The notes under the pieces are model-generated. The model ran no database searches, had not been told where the DNA came from, and saw only the letters and a list, made by a program, of their open reading frames with translations. The translations under genes were made by a program, and so were the position numbers. Positions 59,511-64,000 of a stretch of DNA of 64,000 nucleotides are shown here, one piece after another (the stretch's first letter is position 1; each line of letters opens with the position of its first letter). Source of the stretch: Ectocarpus siliculosus (taxonomy: Eukaryota; Sar; Phaeophyceae; Ectocarpales; Ectocarpaceae); the NCBI GenBank assembly GCA_000310025.1, contig FN649741.1:7606698-7670697 (forward strand), given 5' to 3'.

Positions 59511-60184
59511 GTCTCTCTCCGTCCTTGCCTCTTCCCACGAAAACAATTCTAGCACCGATTGCGAAAGCTCGGTTGTCCTCTCCAGCGCGTCGTGCACGGC
59601 AGGTTGGGGTAGTGCTTGCCACGTTTGCGCCCCTAGGGCTTCGTCCATCACCGACTTGAACATTCGCTCTGTCCCCGACCCCTGTGTGTCACGTTCATGC
59701 ATATTGCCGGCGTTCGCAATGATGCTCTGTGGAGATATAGTGAGAAAACTTGTCCAAAGAGAGGGTGCGCTGCATACAGGATGAATTTACGTTGCCAACA
59801 TATGGTGGGAAACAAGATCTTCGAAACGATGTCGAAAACTACAACGAATCAAGCCCTTGAAACGATTTGTGTTAAGCCTACAACAGTACGGGATGTTCAG
59901 GTCGCAAATATTCACGTTGGTGCTTTGATTATATTGTAGGCCGAAAGAATCGGCGTTGTGAAAACAACAACAACAACAACAACATCAAAGACGGCGACGA
60001 CAACAACAAGGGCACTGGTGCGGAGGCGGCTTACACAAGATGAATCGCTGTCGCAGCGCTCGTAGAACTCGTGGAAGCTGGTGCTGGAGCCAATCGAGGG
60101 CACAAGGCTCGAAAGAGAGGTCTGGAGGATCCGCCTACAACTTTCCAGGCCTTCCTCGGGTCGTTCCTGTAGCAGGTTAAATGC
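59511..60184 (-). other. Extra tandem copy of the two 5' exons of importin-like copy 2
   Basis: On the minus strand, 60035-60184 repeats the first exon (LLQERPEEGLESCRRILQTS, ending at a GTAAGC donor), and 59511-59681 repeats the second exon (CAG acceptor, GSGTERM start, VHDALERT, EEARTERD, then a GTAGGA donor). The functional set is at 59196-59345 and 58594-58803. Both extra exons are open. The first has a shifted acceptor (CAAG). They may be alternative 5' exons, part of a longer protein, or a partial third gene copy. Confidence 0.6.
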
Positions 60185-60349
60185 TTGAATCAGAGAAAAC
60201 TGGAGATAAGGGGATTCAGGGTATCTTCCTGCTGCGCCAAAATCAGCGAGTATATAGCAGGACTCACCTCGAAATACACTAGAGACCTGACGCCCAGCCG
60301 AGAAGTTACGGAACGTTCAGTCATAATGGTCTTGTCTCGCTGTCTTACC

Positions 60350-61610
60350 ATGCCAGATACCCTCAGCGCCAGGGCTGTGGTGCACAAGCCGAAACAACAT
60401 GTTACTCTATCCATTTAGAAAATACCGTCTTGCCTCACCCCCCCCCCTTCTTCCCCCTCGCCATCGCCATTACTTCCGTCGAGCAGGTTCCCAAGACCGC
60501 CATCATGCCAGTCAATATATTTCTCCGTGACAATCAGTAGGCCTCCTCTACACTCTTTTCGTCGACCCTGATCCGCCGACGCCGGTGCAGCCCTTGGCAC
60601 TTGGATAGTAGTAAGGGGTAAAGTTTCAGATGAAACCATAGACAGACCATGTTGCGTACCGGGCGGGTGGTTGCGGGTGCCGGCGCTGCTGATCGGGGGT
60701 CGTGCCATGTCGTGCTCCCCTTCGATATGCGCGGGGGAGAGGAGATGTTTGTGAGCAAAAGCGACGAAGTACTACCTCGACGACGTACTACCTTCAGACG
60801 TGGGAGAGAAGAAACGAAGCTGGAATGTAGATGTTGGAGAGTACGTTCGTCTCCACGCGCTCAGAACATAAAATGCTGAACAGACAAAATAAGCTTGGAG
60901 AACAAAACGATGAAGGTGATAAGGCAAAGAGTACCTTCCCGTCTTGCCACTCCTGCCACCCTCCGGGAAGCGAAGGTAGGGTCGTCGTTCGGCGCACGCC
61001 CTGGTTACAGCGAGAGGGAGGGGAAAACTGGTGAGGTGCGTCAACAACAGTAGCATCGTAGGGGCTGTCCGTTTGTGTTGCCCAACCACCTCAGACACCC
61101 AAGAATATGGGTCTAGGTGCGATGTTTCACTGGGAATTCGGAGAGAGTTCCCCGGCACAAAAGCAGGACTCATGGGTATATCTGCGTGAAACTGTAGTAC
61201 AGCAGCAGTTGAGGGAATCGCGGAGGTGAACGCTCGTGTTGTTATGGTATCTGGAGGTAGACATGTGATCATGTTTTTATTTGGCGCCATCAGATGCTAT
61301 AACGTGACGTCATGCAAGACTCGGGCTTTATGCCGAGGCATGTGCCCTTCTGTTCTGTGTGCGTGCGATCGGTCTTGATTGTCAAGTGGGTGGAGGTGAA
61401 AGACACGGTCTATTTTACTGCGTTGGAAGACAACGGGAAAGCATCAGTCAAGAAGAGAATAAAGGGAAGCACCAGCAGCCTGCATCTGTGGTCAGACAAG
61501 AGAGTTCACACAGCCGAAAGGTGATAAATTCCAAAGCAAGAGGTCAAATATCATTACACTGTCGTTTCGTGCCATCAACAACAATATCCGACAAATCAGA
61601 AAACCTTCAT
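60350..61610. repeat. S block 1 of unit 2
   Basis: Homologue of 45360-46560. Minus-strand frame at 60415-60708 carries the GNLLDGSNGDGEGEEGGG peptide. Contains a segment near 61040 (AACAGTAGCATCGTAGGGG) also present in S block 2 of both units. Confidence 0.5.
61245..61520. repeat. Direct repeat within unit 2, copy 2
   Basis: Partner of 58130-58420, same orientation, with an extra segment in its middle. Confidence 0.7.
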
Positions 61611-62460
61611 ATTTGCGATGCCATGGAGGTACCCTCAGCTCCTAGGGCTGTGGTGTGCGAGACCCGATCTCTAGTTCCTGGCGTTGCAAGTAGCAAAGGA
61701 CCGTCTTGCCTGTTTCCTCTCGTCCTTCCCCTCTTCATCGCAATCGCCTCCGCCGAGCAGCCCAAGACCCCCGACGCGCCAACGAGGAACATATTGACGC
61801 GCTTCTCCGTCCCAACCACGCTCCTCTACACTCATCCCTTCAACCCCCTGGTCCCCCGACGCTGGAAAGGATTGCCGGGGGAGGCTTGAGTCCGACCGGT
61901 CGCCAATCGGCTTGCAACCGCCTTTGTTGCCGCCCCCTCCCCCCCCCGCCCCTTGGCCGCTCAAGGCGTGCCCGTGCGCGCCACTGGAGAACTCGGAAGG
62001 CACTTTTCCCGACAATGGAAGCAACTTCGAGAGTAAGGGTCGGCGGCGGGCGGGAACAACGAAACGAACAGAACACAGCAGGCGTCATTCGATCCTCGCT
62101 GCCGGCTTCAATACGAAGTTTCTTTCAACGGATATCTTGTATTTCTTCTGTCGTGTGATGTGGAAGTAGTTGTTCTGCAAATATTTTCAAGACGTCTACA
62201 GAAAACGGAGCCTAGCTGGTGTCAGGAATTCAATCCTCGGGAGAGGGACCGCGAAGCGGAAGAACGGGAAGAGAGGGGGGGGCATGAAAAGGCGCGCTAA
62301 CAGCAGAACGAGGCGAGGCCGTTCGTCCGTGTTGCACACCTACCTACAGCAGTTACCTCCCGGATACCCGGATACCTATCTGGGTGTGTGTGTCGCATAC
62401 AGGGTGCGTGCATGGTGTTGGAACGCTGCCTATACGACAACGCGTGCAATGCTACAATAC
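61610..62460. repeat. S block 2 of unit 2
   Basis: Homologue of 46590-47640. Here a 117-codon minus-strand frame (61671-62024) joins the CKPIG-R-D-SLPRQSFP motif to the ERGWDG-containing segment in one frame, whereas in unit 1 these parts lie in different frames. No family recognised. Confidence 0.5.
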
Positions 62461-64000
62461 TCTCTGTACATTAATCACGTGACTGGGATAATTTGACTTT
62501 GTTTTTCCGGCGCACACAGCAAATCGACCCCACGATATTATTATCGCAAAAAATGGATAAAACACACGGCAAATTATACAATTCCGTGCATGCTACCGTG
62601 CATGTATTCCCGAAAACCCTTTCCCTTGAGTGAAAATTGCAAACAGCACACGGACCTCCTTCACTCCTAATATTCTGGACAACACACACCGCAGTCATGA
62701 CCGCATCAGGCACCGAGGCAGCACGTTAGCATCGGCTCCGGGGTGCGTTATCTCTGCTCTCCATCGCGCAAGCGGGACCCCGGGTTGATCGCATGTTGAG
62801 GGTGCTGTATGTACCCTCCCGTGGTATTTTCCGTTTGGATCTTTCAGCAGGTAGGCAGTAGATTGGGTCTGGAAAGAAAGGACATATATATCTGCCCCAC
62901 ATCAGAGACATTATTGCTGTACAAATGGTAGTACTTCGTGTATACCCCTGCGCACATTGCTCGTGTGCGTGCGTGTGCGGTGGGCTGCCTCTTGGTCTCT
63001 CTGCTGGCCTTTACGGCGCAGGTGTTTTTTCTCTTTGGCGAGGCACGCCAGCGATATTTTTTCGGCACACAACGTATCGTACTGCTATCATCTACCTGGT
63101 AGCATGTAGTCACATAAGGGCTGCCTGATCCAAACTGCTGCTGAGATGTTGACTGTTTTGAAACAAACCGGAAGAGCACCAGAAAATGCACACCAGCACA
63201 CAAGAAGACCTGTCGGAAGGCATCGAGAAAACAGAAATCGTTGATTCTCGCACAGGGCGGCAGTAGTACTGTAGAGCCTGCTCAAAACATACACGTACAT
63301 GTCATGAGTCTACCACACACGCCTCCTTTGAAATCAAGATAAAAATCGCACCAGTCTAAATTCATGTCAAAGGAGCCAAAATGGCAGGCGCTCAAATATG
63401 GTTGGTTTAGCGTTCTAACGACACCTACCTGACTGAGTGTTGATACCACTAGAGGACACAACCTATAGCAGCGGTGTGTGTGGGCGCTCAAATCTGCTTC
63501 TTGGGTGGTGTGATATCGCGGGTCGCAGTAGTATTCTATAATAGTACTTGTAGTAGCAAATCTCCGCAAATCTTCCCAAGTTAGACCGACACCCAGTGTC
63601 TTTGACTGCTTGTGCTCGCCGCCACGGGGTGTTGGTCTAGACTCTACTGTACATACACATGTAGGTGCATTCTACCGGTAACAACAGTAGCAAAGTGAAA
63701 CCATGTAGACACGGCGGGTTGCTTCTTTTGGTATACTGGATAAAGTATGGAAATAGAGGCAGCGTCAAGAGGGGTCGCCATCAGTCACACAACAAATAAT
63801 CTCACAGACCTTCCACCTTGAAGGAAACTTCACCACATCCCTTTCGACTGAGGTTATATCTCGACCGGGTAGTCTTCTGTGAGGTTTCTTTCTAAAAAAA
63901 CAAATGAACAGCAGCAGTAAAGTGCTCCATAATATTGTCGTTTTTTTGTAGCATTCACGCAGCAGCCTCTTGTCGCATCTTTCATCCACAGCAGTACATT
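62460..64000. other. Right end of unit 2, no recognised gene
   Basis: Short open frames only. The last about 70 bases (63930-64000) match 47760-47842, the sequence 3' of the small gene at 47887-48474 in unit 1. Confidence 0.45.

Larger units (their letters stand above)
50036..64000. repeat. Tandem segmental duplication, unit 2 (runs off the window)
   Basis: Collinear with unit 1 from 34945. The offset grows from about 15.09 kb at module P to about 16.16 kb at the right end, partly explained by extra duplicated 5' exons (59.5-60.2 kb) and an extra decayed exon (55480-55702). Confidence 0.75.

Overview
This is a nuclear eukaryotic window: every recognisable gene is split by GT-AG introns, and the proteins are typical eukaryotic ones (ribosomal eL24, mitochondrial OSCP, splicing factor RBM25, importin-alpha-like proteins, GH38 alpha-mannosidase). 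The intron density, moderately high GC, low-complexity tracts (poly-C, CAG, CAA/GAC) and overall style suggest a stramenopile, most likely a brown alga such as Ectocarpus. That assignment is inference and cannot be proved from the sequence alone. Positions 14443-14542 are an assembly gap.

The left half (1-35 kb) holds single-copy housekeeping genes: the 3' end of a lysosomal-type alpha-mannosidase (+, 464-1516); ribosomal protein eL24 (-, 3713-6967); divergent from it, a mitochondrial-carrier-family protein closest to S-adenosylmethionine carriers (+, 7178-10777); a START/SRPBCC-like protein (-, 12212-13833, perhaps with an upstream exon at 15225-15476); an RBM25 orthologue (-, 17319-26699, 11 exons whose lengths sum to an open 859-codon frame) whose last intron carries a fossil gag-like element with an inverted duplication; the ATP synthase OSCP subunit (+, 28995-31844, 6 exons); and an unrecognised split gene (+, about 33.5-34.7 kb).

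The right half (about 34.95 kb to the end) is a tandem segmental duplication with a unit of about 15-16 kb. Unit 1 runs from about 34.95 to 50.03 kb; unit 2 starts at about 50.04 kb and runs off the window. Each unit has a plus-strand low-complexity open segment (module P), then a minus-strand importin-alpha-like gene, then nested repeat blocks (S blocks). Unit 1 also has a small unrecognised gene at 47.9-48.5 kb whose unit-2 counterpart should lie just past position 64000.

The two importin-alpha-like genes are the most unusual objects here. Nearly all exons are phase 0-0. One exon pair (A of about 198 nt, B of 144-150 nt), covering roughly the ARM7-ARM9 region, is present three times in each gene. 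The Trp/Asn ladder that normally grips nuclear localisation signals is mostly replaced, and the usual IBB domain was not found. Copy 1 has an in-frame stop in its first A exon; copy 2 looks open throughout but carries extra duplicated 5' exons and a decayed spare exon. This looks like a lineage-specific, rapidly remodelled ARM-repeat family rather than ordinary nuclear import receptors.
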